Counted from the first letter of the stretch, positions 27,767 through 36,910 are shown. The stretch is DNA of 52,277 nt from Chitinophaga pinensis (GCA_943333125.1 CALQSB010000023.1:1-52277); one strand, 5' to 3'. Notes: generated by a model from the sequence alone, not told the origin. Made by a program: numbers and translations.

Positions 27767-28768
27767 TTATTGCAATTTAGCCAGCCATAAAGAAGCATTC
27801 ATAAATTGAGCAACATGCGAATTGGTACTAAGCCCCCAACTTAAATAAAGTGTATTCCCAGCAGCGCCAGTTCCATCATCCATAGGAGAACTGTCTGTTA
27901 CACAATAAACTCTTCCTGTTCCATAAGTAGAAGCTGCAGCCATTACCTTGGTAGTTGAAGTTTGAGCTGTGCTGTTTTGCCAGAATAATGCCTGTACCGT
28001 TGGATTTACAGTTGGTTGCAAAGTTAATGTAGCACCATTGTGAAAATCAAGTTTTGAAACCACACCCTGAGAACCGTTTATTAATGGATTGGTACTGCTG
28101 TTGCCACGAACATTAGTACTCAATTGAGTAATATTAGTTAAATCAAAACTGAATCCAAATGGGTTGGTTACTACTCCATTATTAGTCATCAAGTCATTCC
28201 AAATTGCAGGGGAATCCCATCCATCATTATTTCTGTCTGAAATGGTATGATCTCCAATCATAAATAATCCGCCTCCATTCTGTACAAAACTTAATATAGC
28301 TTGTTTTTCGGCAGTAGTAAATCTGATATTAGGCTCGTCTACAACAAAAACATTATAATTTTTTAAATCCTGAGCATTAGTGGTAACACCATAAGTAATT
28401 AAACCTGTTGATGGCAAAGTTTCTACAGTTTGGCCCAATTTAGCTAAAGCAATTCCCCAGCTTGATAAAGCACCTGTCCAATAAGAAACCGCAGTTGTTG
28501 CAGTAACTGTAGATTGCAGTGGAGTAGGTATTCTTTGAGGATTGCTATTGTCTTCATCAATTACCCAATCAGCGTTTCCGGCAGTTTCTGCCTGAGAAGC
28601 ATCAAATAAATATTTTTTTACAGCCAGAACGTTTGAACTTGTTTGTCCTTTAACGGGAACAGGAGCCACATTTATTGAAGCATCTGTATTGGTGTATTGA
28701 TTTTCTTTTGAACAAGAAAAGAATAAGGTAGTTACCAGTAAAATTGCAGTTAGTTTTTTAACCTTCAT
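27767..28768 (-). CDS. lipoprotein with DUF4350/ThuA-like amidotransferase-fold domain
   Basis: A 333-aa lipoprotein. Starting at 28768 gives MKVKKLTAILLVTTLFFSCS, a signal peptide with lipobox FFSC; the upstream in-frame extension to 28810 would spoil it. After a low-complexity linker, the body starts with KKYLFDASQAET and contains YNVFVVDEPNIRFTTAEKQAILSFVQNGGG followed by LFMIGDHTISD, typical of the class I glutamine-amidotransferase-like fold in which the open nucleophile position is lost. The role may be sugar or partner binding rather than catalysis (inference). Monocistronic, with a shared terminator. Confidence 0.65.
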   Translation of the reverse strand: MKVKKLTAILLVTTLFFSCSKENQYTNTDASINVAPVPVKGQTSSNVLAVKKYLFDASQAETAGNADWVIDEDNSNPQRIPTPLQSTVTATTAVSYWTGALSSWGIALAKLGQTVETLPSTGLITYGVTTNAQDLKNYNVFVVDEPNIRFTTAEKQAILSFVQNGGGLFMIGDHTISDRNNDGWDSPAIWNDLMTNNGVVTNPFGFSFDLTNITQLSTNVRGNSSTNPLINGSQGVVSKLDFHNGATLTLQPTVNPTVQALFWQNSTAQTSTTKVMAAASTYGTGRVYCVTDSSPMDDGTGAAGNTLYLSWGLSTNSHVAQFMNASLWLAKLQ

Positions 28769-28924
28769 AGATTTATTTTTAGGTCGTAAAAGTATTGAAT
28801 ATTCTAGCAAAATCCTTGTTTTTAGTAAATAATATTTGACCTAATTAAAAACATAGTTTTATATTAGAATTTAAGCTATTATCGCAAATTGATTTTCGTA
28901 TTGTTTAACTATAAAAGGTAACCG

Positions 28925-31441
28925 TTGGGCTTAATTACAACAAATATTTCCACTGGACTAAATGATAATCAGGCTATTGAGAGTCGGAATAAAAACGGAA
29001 GCAACTCTTTAAAGCTTAATGAAGAGCGAGTGTTTTTGAATATCATCAAAGAGATTTTATTGGAACCTATGTTTCTTTTGTTACTAACCACTTGCATTAT
29101 TTATTTTTCTGTAGGAAAAAACAGAGAAGGAATCATCATGATTATTGCCATTTTTATTGTTGCTGGAATTTCTCTATTTCAGGAATTCAGGAGCAGAAAT
29201 GCGATTTTGGCACTTAAGAAATTGTCCGCTTCAAAAGCAAGGGTTAGCAGAAATGGATTAATAATAGATTTACCTATTGATGAAATTGTAGTTGATGATG
29301 TAATGCATTTAAAAGAAGGAGAGATGATTGCTGCTGACGGAAAAATAATATCGTCCAACGACTTTTCTTTAAATGAATCGATACTAACCGGAGAAACTTT
29401 TACAGTAAATAAATCAGCAGATGGCGTGAGTGAAGTTTATCGTGGCACAATGGTGTCCGGAGGAAGTGCTGATATTTTAATAACTGCTGTTGGGATAAAT
29501 ACCATGTTTGGAAAAATAGGATTATCACTTCAAACAGTAACCGTTTCCAAAACACCGTTGCAGATTCAGATTCGTGATTTTGTGAGATACATGATCTGGA
29601 TTGGACTCGCCGTATTTATACTAATTGTTTTTATTAGTTTTTATCATACAGGAAATATAATACAATCCTTATTACAAGGAATGACTTTAGCAATGAGTAT
29701 TTTACCTGAAGAAATTCCTGTGGCTTTTAGTACGTTTCAGGCATTAGGAGCATATCGGCTTTTGAAAAATAATAATATTGTTGTTAAGCAACCGCAGTTC
29801 GTTGAAACGTTAGGATCTGCTACCGTAATTTGTTCTGATAAAACAGGAACCATCACTCAAAATAAAATGAGTGTGGCGTTTATTTATGATGCAGCCGAAA
29901 GAAAATCTTATAATATTGAAACGGATATTCATTTGCCGAATCAACTTATTGAGTTTGCTATGTGGAGCAGTGAAATTGATCCCTTCGACCCTATGGAAAA
30001 AGCGATACATGAGCTTTACGAAAAAAATGCTATTCAAGACAAGAGAAAAAAATTCAAACAGATTCACGAATATCCATTGGGTGGAAATCCTCCCATGATG
30101 ACTCATATTTTTTCTGACGATCTTAACGAAATTATTATCGCTGTAAAAGGAGCTCCGGAAGCCATTCTCCGGCAATCTGATTTATCAGAACATCAACAAA
30201 AGGAAATGATGAATTATTCAAAAGAATATGCAGGTTTGGGTTATCGGGTATTAGGAGTGGGCAAAGGAAAATGGAATGAAAAAAACTGGCCCTTTTCACA
30301 AGAAGAATTTGTGTTTCAATTTATTGGCTTAATTGCATTCTATGATCCGCCAAAAGAAAATATCATTTCAACTATTCAAACTTTTTATAAAGCAGGCATT
30401 TCTTTTAAAATGATTACTGGAGATTATCCCGAAACAGCTTTAGCAATAGCCAGGCAAATTAAATTAATACATAATAATGAAGTATTAACCGGACAGGATA
30501 TTTTGAAATTAGATAAAGAGACCTTAAGAAATAAAGTAAAATCAGTGGACATCTATGCAAGAATGTTTCCTGAAGCCAAGTTGAAAGTAATCAATGCGCT
30601 TAAAGAAAATGGAGAAGTAGTAGCCATGACAGGAGACGGTGTAAATGACGGACCTGCATTAAAAGCAGCACATATTGGCATTGCCATGGGACTCAGAGGA
30701 AGTGAGGTCGCTAAAAATGCATCATCATTGATTCTTACCGATGATGATCTCTCACACATGACAGATGCCATCGCATTAGGAAGAAAAATTTATGGAAATC
30801 TGAAAAAAGCAATTCAGTATATAGTTTCTATTCACATCCCCATTATTCTTATTGTAACCTTGCCGCTATTGCTAATGTGGCGGTTCACCAATATTTTTTC
30901 ACCTGTTCATGTTATTTTTTTGGAGCTGATTATGGGGCCAACTTGTTCTATAATTTATGAGAACGAACCCATGGAATATGGCACTATGTTGAGAAAACCT
31001 TTGAAAATGGGAACTACATTCTTATCATTTAAACAATTATCTATTAGTATTATACAAGGACTGATCATTACTGCCGGTTGCTTATCAATAGGATTCTACT
31101 ATATGAATTCAGGAGCACAGGACGAACTAATAAGGGCTGTTATTTTTATAACTTTATTATTTAGCAATATTTTACTTACGCTCATCAACCGCTCATTTGT
31201 ATATTCTGTTTTTAAAACTATTTTTTATAAAAACAACATGATTGGCTTTATTGTTTCTGCTTCTTTATTGATGATTTTGTTATTTAATTACGTGCCATTT
31301 TTCAGGAATCTATTTGGGTTGTCTGAATTAACTTTTTATCAACTTGGTTTGTGTTTTTTCACTTCGGTATTAAGTACCTGTTGGTTTGAATTATTTAAGT
31401 TGTTAAAAAACAAAAATAATAAATCAAATTTTCCTCAGTAA
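28925..31441 (+). CDS. cation-translocating P-type ATPase (P2-like)
   Basis: An 838-aa membrane pump of the Ca2+/cation P2 type. The N-terminal motif GLNDNQAIESRNKNGSN is the usual cytoplasmic lead. Actuator loop TGET sits at 155-158, the transport-site turn PEEIP at 261-265, the phosphorylated aspartate D305 in DKTGT (305-309) and the hinge TGDGVND at 569-575. Six C-terminal membrane helices follow. Translation appears to start at TTG (28925) with an AAAAGG sequence a few bases upstream, since no ATG precedes the conserved N-terminus. The ion is not determined by sequence alone; Ca2+, Mg2+ or Mn2+ are candidates. Confidence 0.88.
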   Translation: MGLITTNISTGLNDNQAIESRNKNGSNSLKLNEERVFLNIIKEILLEPMFLLLLTTCIIYFSVGKNREGIIMIIAIFIVAGISLFQEFRSRNAILALKKLSASKARVSRNGLIIDLPIDEIVVDDVMHLKEGEMIAADGKIISSNDFSLNESILTGETFTVNKSADGVSEVYRGTMVSGGSADILITAVGINTMFGKIGLSLQTVTVSKTPLQIQIRDFVRYMIWIGLAVFILIVFISFYHTGNIIQSLLQGMTLAMSILPEEIPVAFSTFQALGAYRLLKNNNIVVKQPQFVETLGSATVICSDKTGTITQNKMSVAFIYDAAERKSYNIETDIHLPNQLIEFAMWSSEIDPFDPMEKAIHELYEKNAIQDKRKKFKQIHEYPLGGNPPMMTHIFSDDLNEIIIAVKGAPEAILRQSDLSEHQQKEMMNYSKEYAGLGYRVLGVGKGKWNEKNWPFSQEEFVFQFIGLIAFYDPPKENIISTIQTFYKAGISFKMITGDYPETALAIARQIKLIHNNEVLTGQDILKLDKETLRNKVKSVDIYARMFPEAKLKVINALKENGEVVAMTGDGVNDGPALKAAHIGIAMGLRGSEVAKNASSLILTDDDLSHMTDAIALGRKIYGNLKKAIQYIVSIHIPIILIVTLPLLLMWRFTNIFSPVHVIFLELIMGPTCSIIYENEPMEYGTMLRKPLKMGTTFLSFKQLSISIIQGLIITAGCLSIGFYYMNSGAQDELIRAVIFITLLFSNILLTLINRSFVYSVFKTIFYKNNMIGFIVSASLLMILLFNYVPFFRNLFGLSELTFYQLGLCFFTSVLSTCWFELFKLLKNKNNKSNFPQ

Positions 31442-31450
31442 TTATTCTGC

Positions 31451-31458
31451 TACATTTG
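31451..31458 (+). promoter_or_regulatory. predicted -7 element of the ABC ATPase gene
   Basis: TACATTTG matches TAnnTTTG exactly, 26 bp before the ATG at 31484. The -33 region is weak. Confidence 0.45.
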
Positions 31459-31483
31459 CATCACATTAATAATTATTAAATTG

Positions 31484-32485
31484 ATGGTGATGAATGAGGA
31501 TACCGCATTATTGAAAATCGAAAATCTTTCCAAACAAAAAAACGGAAATATTGCCGTTGATGATATTAGTATCATTCTTTACAAAAAATTAAGAACTTCA
31601 ATAATAGGGGAGACCGGTTCAGGTAAAAGTACTTTTCTAAAATTATTAGCCGGGTTGGAGCAACCTGACAATGGCAATATTCATTTTAATGACGTTAGGG
31701 TTTTGGGTGCAAATGAAAAACTAATTGCTGGTCACAGTGAAATCGCATATCTCAGTCAGCATTTTGAATTACGCAATAATTACAAAGTTTCAGAAGTGCT
31801 TTCTTATGTCAATAAACTAAATGAGCAGGACTCAAATAAAATATATCAGTTGTGCCGGATTGATCATTTATTTAAAAGATGGACTGATGAACTTTCGGGA
31901 GGAGAGAAACAACGAATTGCTTTGGCTTCATTATTAACTACTTCGCCTTCTTTATTATTATTAGATGAACCCTATTCCAATCTTGATCAAATTCATAAAA
32001 ATGAAATCCGCAGTTTAATTCACGAAATCAGCAAGCTCATCAATATTACCTGCATACTGGTTTCTCATGATGTTCAGGATGTACTTTCCTGGTCTGATTA
32101 TTTAATCATTTTCAAAGACGGAAAAATTATACAGCAGGGTAGTCCCGAATCAATTTATCATCAGCCAGTAAATGAATATTGTGCAGCTTTGCTTGGAGAT
32201 TATCAATTGATAGAGGCTTCCAGTACTTTTTTGAAAAACATATTCCCGAATTCACCTAATTCGAAAAAGAAACTTTTTATACGTCCTGGTTATTTTGAAA
32301 TTAATGACACTCAAAATAATACAGGTACTGGAATTGTAACAGAAATATCTTTTTTTGGCAATTATACATTAGCTACAATACAAACCGGAGATGTTTATTT
32401 GAAAATGACTGTAATTCGAAATGAAGTTAAATTAGGAGAGCAGGTTGAATTTTCTTTCAATAGAGATGAATATTGGTTCATTTAG
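31484..32485 (+). CDS. ABC transporter ATP-binding protein, PotA/CysA-like
   Basis: A 333-aa ATPase: Walker A GETGSGKST (42-50), signature LSGGEKQ (137-143), Walker B LLLLDEPYSNLD (about 157-168) and switch VSHDVQDVLSWSDY. The C-terminal 100 residues (from about 245) form a TOBE-like beta domain (FIRPGYFEIN, GIVTEISFFGNYTLATI), as in importers for polyamines, sulfate, iron or molybdate. No permease or binding protein gene is adjacent. The start could be ATG 31484 or ATG 31490. Substrate is unknown. Its transcript would end in the gene-free region that follows. Confidence 0.85.
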   Translation: MVMNEDTALLKIENLSKQKNGNIAVDDISIILYKKLRTSIIGETGSGKSTFLKLLAGLEQPDNGNIHFNDVRVLGANEKLIAGHSEIAYLSQHFELRNNYKVSEVLSYVNKLNEQDSNKIYQLCRIDHLFKRWTDELSGGEKQRIALASLLTTSPSLLLLDEPYSNLDQIHKNEIRSLIHEISKLINITCILVSHDVQDVLSWSDYLIIFKDGKIIQQGSPESIYHQPVNEYCAALLGDYQLIEASSTFLKNIFPNSPNSKKKLFIRPGYFEINDTQNNTGTGIVTEISFFGNYTLATIQTGDVYLKMTVIRNEVKLGEQVEFSFNRDEYWFI

Positions 32486-32733
32486 GCGTTTTGATTTCTG
32501 AAAAGTACATTTTACGTATTGCTACTTACTGATAAAATGCATATTTACTCAAGTTTTTAAATAATACTCCATTATCATTTAAATCAACGAAGATCATTTA
32601 TATATTTAATTCCGCTTTACACAATATCCATTAATGTCCAATTTTAAAGTAAGTATTAATCCTATTCTAACGATAACTAATGGTTTTTTGTTTTGCTGTT
32701 GAACTCGATAAAAATATTTTAAAGAAACCATTT
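32486..32733. other. gene-free region after the ABC ATPase
   Basis: AT-rich stretch without a credible reading frame. ATGGTTTTTT at 32680-32689 can pair with AAAGAAACCAT at 32721-32731 (one wobble, one end mismatch), a stem resembling the outer stem of the RNA-like units further on. Confidence 0.4.
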
Positions 32734-32765
32734 AAAAGTCACAACGAAAATTGTGACTTTTTTTA
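32734..32765 (+). terminator. orphan rho-independent terminator
   Basis: AAAAGTCACAA (32734-32744) pairs perfectly with TTGTGACTTTT (32751-32761) around CGAAAA, followed by a T-run. It is 250 bp past the ABC ATPase stop, so it may end that transcript or a separate small RNA. Confidence 0.8.
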
Positions 32766-32925
32766 TTAAAAGCAAACTAAGTGAAATTACTTATGTAATT
32801 TCTATTTAATTACTCGATTTTGAAATCATTGAGGTTCTTACAAAATATAACGTTGTCTTTTTCGATTAAGTAGATATAAAGGCGTTATCCATTATCCATG
32901 AAATCCAAGGCCTGAGTAACCTATG

Positions 32926-33044
32926 AAAACTAAATTATCCAATCCAATGAAAAGATGCATGGTTTCCATAACCTGTGAAAAGTAAAAAATTACTAATCAA
33001 AATGGAACCATAACAGAACCCCGGACTTATCCCCGGGGTTTTTT
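32926..33044 (+). ncRNA. candidate small RNA, copy 1
   Basis: About 119 nt. An outer stem pairs ATGGTTTCCA (32959-32968) with TGGAACCAT (33003-33011) past one bulged T. Inside it AGTAA (32981-32985) pairs with TTACT (32990-32994). The unit ends in terminator AACCCCGG / CCGGGGTT (33017-33040) plus TTTT. The same three elements occur in copy 2. No reading frame is conserved between copies. A mature 5' end cannot be set; transcription may begin near 32862. Confidence 0.55.
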
Positions 33045-33271
33045 GATTTTGTAATTTTCTGATGCAGAAATATTATTTTTTAATTTTTATAAAACAAGGA
33101 TGTGATTATAATGTTTTAATAAGTATCGTGAATTTACTAAGTGTAATTACATACCACTTCATGTTTAATTACTTGTTTGTGAAAATAAATTCAGAACTGG
33201 ATAATATTATTCAGGTTTGTTCGTATAATAGATGTGCTTCAAAACACAAGGTTCGTTTTTAATCCGTACTC

Positions 33272-33395
33272 AAAACTAAGTTATCCAATTTTATCCAATG
33301 AAAAGATCAATGGTTTCCAAATCCTAATGAAAAGTAAATTATACTAATCAAAACTGGAACCATACTAAGAACCCCGGGCATTATCCGGGGTTTTT
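33272..33395 (+). ncRNA. candidate small RNA, copy 2
   Basis: About 124 nt. Outer stem ATGGTTTCCA (33310-33319) with TGGAACCAT (33355-33363), inner stem AGTA (33333-33336) with TACT (33342-33345), and terminator AACCCCGG (33370-33377) with CCGGGGTT (33385-33392) plus a T-run. Stems are kept while loops differ from copy 1, which supports function at RNA level. psuK begins 65 bp downstream. Confidence 0.55.
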
Positions 33396-33448
33396 ATTTT
33401 GAACCATTTCTTATTCTTTATTGTAATAAAAATAATAATGCGAATGAG

Positions 33449-33456
33449 TATATTTG
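33449..33456 (+). promoter_or_regulatory. predicted -7 element abutting the psuK start
   Basis: TATATTTG matches TAnnTTTG exactly and ends only 3 bp before the ATG at 33460, which would make the psuK message nearly or fully leaderless. A TTG at 33421 is 25 bp upstream, a looser spacing than ideal. Confidence 0.4.
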
Positions 33457-33459
33457 CAA

Positions 33460-34383
33460 ATGCCTTCTATTATCTGCATTGGTTCTGTATTGATTGATGA
33501 ATTATTTTTTTGTAACGAAGAAGTAATCATGGGTACCTCAAATCCTGCACATTCAAAAATAAATATTGGTGGCGTGATGAGTAACATAGCTCAGCATTTA
33601 TCATTACTGGGTAACGATGTGGAGCTGATTGCTGTACTTGGAAATGATAAAGATGCAGATTGGGTTAAAACATCTTTCTCGAGTATAGGATTAAAAACAA
33701 ATCATGCTATTTCTGTACATGAAAATACCGGAAAATATATTTCAATTTTAAATCCCGATGGGAGTTTGTATACTGCCGCTTGTGCAGATCAATGCTCAAA
33801 ATATTTAACTCCTGAATTTTTACAATCAAAATCCGAATTTCTGATTTCAGGTGAATTAATCATTGCTGATACTAATCTGGAAATAGTTACATTGGAATGG
33901 CTGATTCAATTTGCATTGAAAAATAATAAAAAGTTATTTATCGAACCTGTTTCTGTTGCAAAGGCAAGAAAATTATCTGCTCTTAATCTGAATGGGGTAT
34001 ATATGATTACTCCTAATAAAGATGAACTTATTTCGATTATCAATAAAGAGGAAAGAGGTGAACAGGAAATGATTGTTGAGTTATTAAATCGCGGTGTCGA
34101 AAATATTTGGTTGAGAAAAGAGGCCTTAGGATCCCAAATGTTTGATAAAAATGGAAGCTTAAGTTTATCAGTACCTGAAATAAAGATTATTGACAGCACT
34201 GGTGCCGGAGATGCGGCATTGGCTGGATGGATTACTGCTTATATAGACAATCTGCCTGTTATAGATTGTTTGAAAAATGGTCACACTATGGCCATGGAAA
34301 CCCTTCAGGTTGAAGGAGCCGTTAACTATAATATTACTAAAGAAAAATTAATTTCAGCATCAAGAAAATATTATCATGATTAA
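33460..34383 (+). CDS. psuK: pseudouridine kinase (PfkB family)
   Basis: PfkB-family kinase that phosphorylates pseudouridine to pseudouridine 5'-phosphate for PsuG. The 307-aa protein has the N-terminal IICIGSVLIDE strand, the substrate-side INIGGVMSNIAQHLSLLG, and the ATP-site anion hole STGAGDAALAGW with catalytic D251. The specific substrate is inferred from the 8-nt overlap with psuG; PfkB enzymes otherwise use ribose, fructose or nucleosides. The ATG at 33460 is preferred over the in-frame TTG at 33454, which lies within the -7 element. Confidence 0.88.
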   Translation: MPSIICIGSVLIDELFFCNEEVIMGTSNPAHSKINIGGVMSNIAQHLSLLGNDVELIAVLGNDKDADWVKTSFSSIGLKTNHAISVHENTGKYISILNPDGSLYTAACADQCSKYLTPEFLQSKSEFLISGELIIADTNLEIVTLEWLIQFALKNNKKLFIEPVSVAKARKLSALNLNGVYMITPNKDELISIINKEERGEQEMIVELLNRGVENIWLRKEALGSQMFDKNGSLSLSVPEIKIIDSTGAGDAALAGWITAYIDNLPVIDCLKNGHTMAMETLQVEGAVNYNITKEKLISASRKYYHD

Positions 34384-35290
34384 TCAGAATTACCTTGTTA
34401 TACATCCGGAAGTTCTGGAAGCTTTACAAACAAATAAGCCTGTTGTAGCGCTTGAATCTACGATTATCTCTCATGGTATGCCTTATCCAAAAAATGTGGA
34501 AACGGCTTTAAGCGTAGAGTCGGCAGTAAGAAAAGAAGGCGCTGTTCCCGCAACTATCGCCATTAAAGAGGGTAAATGCTATATCGGCTTAAGTCAGGAT
34601 GAAATAGAATTTTTCGGAAAAGAAAAAAACGTCTGGAAAGTTAGTTTACGTGATATGCCTTATGTGCTGATTCAAAAACTTCCAGGCGCTACAACTGTTG
34701 CTGCTACAATGCGCATTGCTTCAATGTGTGGGATTAAAATATTTGCTACTGGAGGAATTGGAGGCGTGCACAGGGGAGGAGCGTCTAATATGGATATTTC
34801 GGCAGACCTTACCGAGATGTCACAAACAAATGTTGCAGTTGTTTCCGCAGGTGTAAAATCAATTTTAGATATTGGTCTTACCCTTGAATATCTGGAAACA
34901 AAAGGCATTCCTGTAATTACATTTGGTCAAAATGAATTCCCTAGTTTTTATTCAAGAGCAAGCGGTTTTACTTCTCCATTGAGAATTGATCATACGCATC
35001 AAATTGCAGCATTACTGAAAACAAAATGGGATATGGAATTAAAAGGGTCAGTACTTATTGCAAATCCTATTCCTGAAGAACTTGAAGTAGATCCGGCAAC
35101 TATTGAATCTTACATTCAGCTGGCTTTATCAGAAGCATCTAAGCATCAAATTTCAGGAAAAGAAGTAACGCCTTTTTTATTGAAATATATTGCCAATCAT
35201 TCGAAAGGGGAGAGTCTTGAAGCAAACATTGCATTGATTCATCATAATGCAAAACTTGCCGCCCAGATAGCCGTTGCTTATTATTCGTGA
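34376..35290 (+). CDS. psuG: pseudouridine-5'-phosphate glycosidase
   Basis: PsuG cleaves the C-C bond of pseudouridine 5'-phosphate to give uracil and ribose 5-phosphate, so the cell can use modified nucleoside from RNA turnover. The 304-aa protein carries the family landmarks PVVALESTIISHGMPYP (catalytic-site Glu near residue 27), LPGATTVAATM, FATGGIGGVHRGG and VVSAGVKSILDIGLTLEYLET. It overlaps psuK by 8 nt (ATGATTAA). SIMPL gene lies convergent just 3 bp after the stop. Confidence 0.96.
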   Translation: MINQNYLVIHPEVLEALQTNKPVVALESTIISHGMPYPKNVETALSVESAVRKEGAVPATIAIKEGKCYIGLSQDEIEFFGKEKNVWKVSLRDMPYVLIQKLPGATTVAATMRIASMCGIKIFATGGIGGVHRGGASNMDISADLTEMSQTNVAVVSAGVKSILDIGLTLEYLETKGIPVITFGQNEFPSFYSRASGFTSPLRIDHTHQIAALLKTKWDMELKGSVLIANPIPEELEVDPATIESYIQLALSEASKHQISGKEVTPFLLKYIANHSKGESLEANIALIHHNAKLAAQIAVAYYS

Positions 35291-35293
35291 AAT

Positions 35294-36025
35294 TTATTTT
35301 AACCGGTAATCAACTTTTAAAGTAATAGATGCCGTTTTTAATTTACTGCTGGTGTTAAAAGCGCCACCATAACTGTAATCTTCATTTTCATTTTTTCCGG
35401 TAATCTGAAATACACCCATTGTAGCTTTATTGATTCCTTTAATTGAAGAACCTCCATTATTGGCAATAGTTTCGGCTCTGTTCTTTGCGTCGGCACTGGC
35501 TTTTGCGAGTAAATCAATTTTTAATTCATTTAGTTTGGTATAGAAATATTCTGGTGCATTTGAATTTAACTCAATGTCTTTCTCCAGCAATTCTGTAATT
35601 TCTCTGGAAAGTTTTTCTACTTTATCAATTTCCCGAGATTCCACTCTTACATTTTCAGATAATGTGTATCCACTGAAATCTGAACTGATTTCATTTCCTT
35701 TATCATCATATTTCCTTTGAAAATTTTTATTCATTGTTACAGAAGTGAAAATAATTTCAGTATTTGAAATCCCTTTTGACTGAAGATAATTTCTGATTGT
35801 ATTTTCATCTTGTTTTAAACTGGCATAAGCTTCCTTAAGGGTAAAAGCATCTCTTGTAAAAGATCCACCCCACACAATTAAATCGCTGGTAAAATCTTTC
35901 TCAGACATTCCTGTAACAGAAATAGTTTCATTGGCTTTGAACTTGTATTTATAAGATTCGCCAAGGATAACCAGGCCGATAATGATTGAGACACAAATGG
36001 CAGCGGTATTAATAAATGACTTCAT
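35294..36025 (-). CDS. SIMPL domain (DUF541) protein
   Basis: A 243-aa protein with one N-terminal hydrophobic segment (SFINTAAICVSIIIGLVILG), so membrane-anchored or exported, followed by a SIMPL domain: NETISVTGMSEKDFTSDLIVWGG, LKEAYASLKQDENTIRNYLQSKG, YTLSENVRVESREIDKVEKL and a Lys/Ala-rich helix LLAKASADAKNRAETIANNGG. The start at 36025 puts the membrane segment at the N-terminus; the open frame reaches 36055. Family members form large oligomers in the envelope; the function is poorly known. Convergent with psuG. Confidence 0.85.
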   Translation of the reverse strand: MKSFINTAAICVSIIIGLVILGESYKYKFKANETISVTGMSEKDFTSDLIVWGGSFTRDAFTLKEAYASLKQDENTIRNYLQSKGISNTEIIFTSVTMNKNFQRKYDDKGNEISSDFSGYTLSENVRVESREIDKVEKLSREITELLEKDIELNSNAPEYFYTKLNELKIDLLAKASADAKNRAETIANNGGSSIKGINKATMGVFQITGKNENEDYSYGGAFNTSSKLKTASITLKVDYRLK

Positions 36026-36151
36026 TTTTATTTTTTTTTTACAATTATAATGCAATTATTCTAAAAAAATAAAATATAATAACCCAAAAAAGCTAATTAT
36101 TATACAATAAAGTTTGTTAAGATGCGTTTTATCATAACAAATCCTATGTAT

Positions 36152-36766
36152 ATGAAAACAACTAAAACAATTTTATCAGTATTTGTCGCAGCAACAATTA
36201 TTTTAAGTTCTTGTGCTACCAATAAGATAGCTAAAGTTCAAATAAGCAGTGAAATCAAAGAATCCAAAGAATCGACAACGTCGACGTTTGTAAAAATGAA
36301 AGATGGTTCTATAGTATATTATACATCTCTTAAGCTGGTTAAAGGCGTATTTTCTGCACCACATTTATTGGCCGATGGAAAAATAAAAATTATGCCCAGC
36401 GAAATTGTCGCTTATCAGAGTGAAGATCATTATTCCGTATCTCAATCAACTTTCAGTAGTGGAAGAAAAAGTTTTGTAGCAGTAGAAACTTTGCCTGGTT
36501 TTGCAGTAAGGGTTGTAAAAGGGAAATTGAATATCTATTGTAAAAAATTCTTTAATGGTCGTGCTGCAATAAATGAATTTTATATTCAGTCGGGAAACGA
36601 TGGTAAAATATTTACTTATTCACCTGAGTTAATGAAAAAAATGATACAGGATAATCAAGTTGCACTGACTTATTTTAATGATGATAAAAAAGATTCAGAT
36701 ATTTCAAAGAAATTACAAACAACAGCAGAAATGTACAACAGTACTTTACTGATGTCTAAAAATTAG
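36152..36766 (+). CDS. lipoprotein of unknown function
   Basis: A 204-aa lipoprotein: MKTTKTILSVFVAATIILSS followed by the lipobox Cys (LSSCAT). The ATG at 36152 gives a proper signal peptide; an upstream in-frame ATG at 36122 would add ten residues. The body is mixed alpha/beta with VKMKDGSIVYYTSLKLVKG and IVAYQSEDHYSVSQ, resembling outer-membrane-anchored proteins of this phylum, but I do not recognise a named family. A weak hairpin (36807-36847) follows. Confidence 0.7.
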   Translation: MKTTKTILSVFVAATIILSSCATNKIAKVQISSEIKESKESTTSTFVKMKDGSIVYYTSLKLVKGVFSAPHLLADGKIKIMPSEIVAYQSEDHYSVSQSTFSSGRKSFVAVETLPGFAVRVVKGKLNIYCKKFFNGRAAINEFYIQSGNDGKIFTYSPELMKKMIQDNQVALTYFNDDKKDSDISKKLQTTAEMYNSTLLMSKN

Positions 36767-36806
36767 TTATAGGATAAATTAAGTGTGTTTTTTTAATTGC
36801 ATCATC

Positions 36807-36847
36807 AATCCCAGGTTTACGTCTGTAATGCCTGGATTTGGTGTTTT
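36807..36847 (+). terminator. weak hairpin after the lipoprotein gene
   Basis: AATCCCAGG and CCTGGATT flank a 15-nt loop (one bulged G), followed by GGTGTTTTT. The fit as a terminator is moderate. Confidence 0.5.
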
Positions 36848-36910
36848 TATAACTGACGGTGATTTGTTTGTTTGAAGAATAAATGCATTAAATTTATTTA
36901 AAAAAAAACA

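Larger units (their letters stand above)
32776..33395 (+). repeat. tandem duplication of a 260-270 bp RNA-like unit
   Basis: Unit 1 (32776-33044) and unit 2 (33136-33395) share an alignable start (ACTAAGTGxAATTAC, then TTTAATTACT) and a more conserved 3' part that ends in the same GC-rich terminator. Identity is roughly 80% by eye in the 3' part and lower in the 5' part. 7/8 matches to TAnnTTTG lie at matching places in both (TAACGTTG in unit 1, CAGGTTTG in unit 2). Confidence 0.75.

Noticed and set aside
33062..33262. 66-aa frame between the two RNA-like units
   Set aside because: Not conserved in the aligned part of unit 1; AT-biased residues and no start signal.
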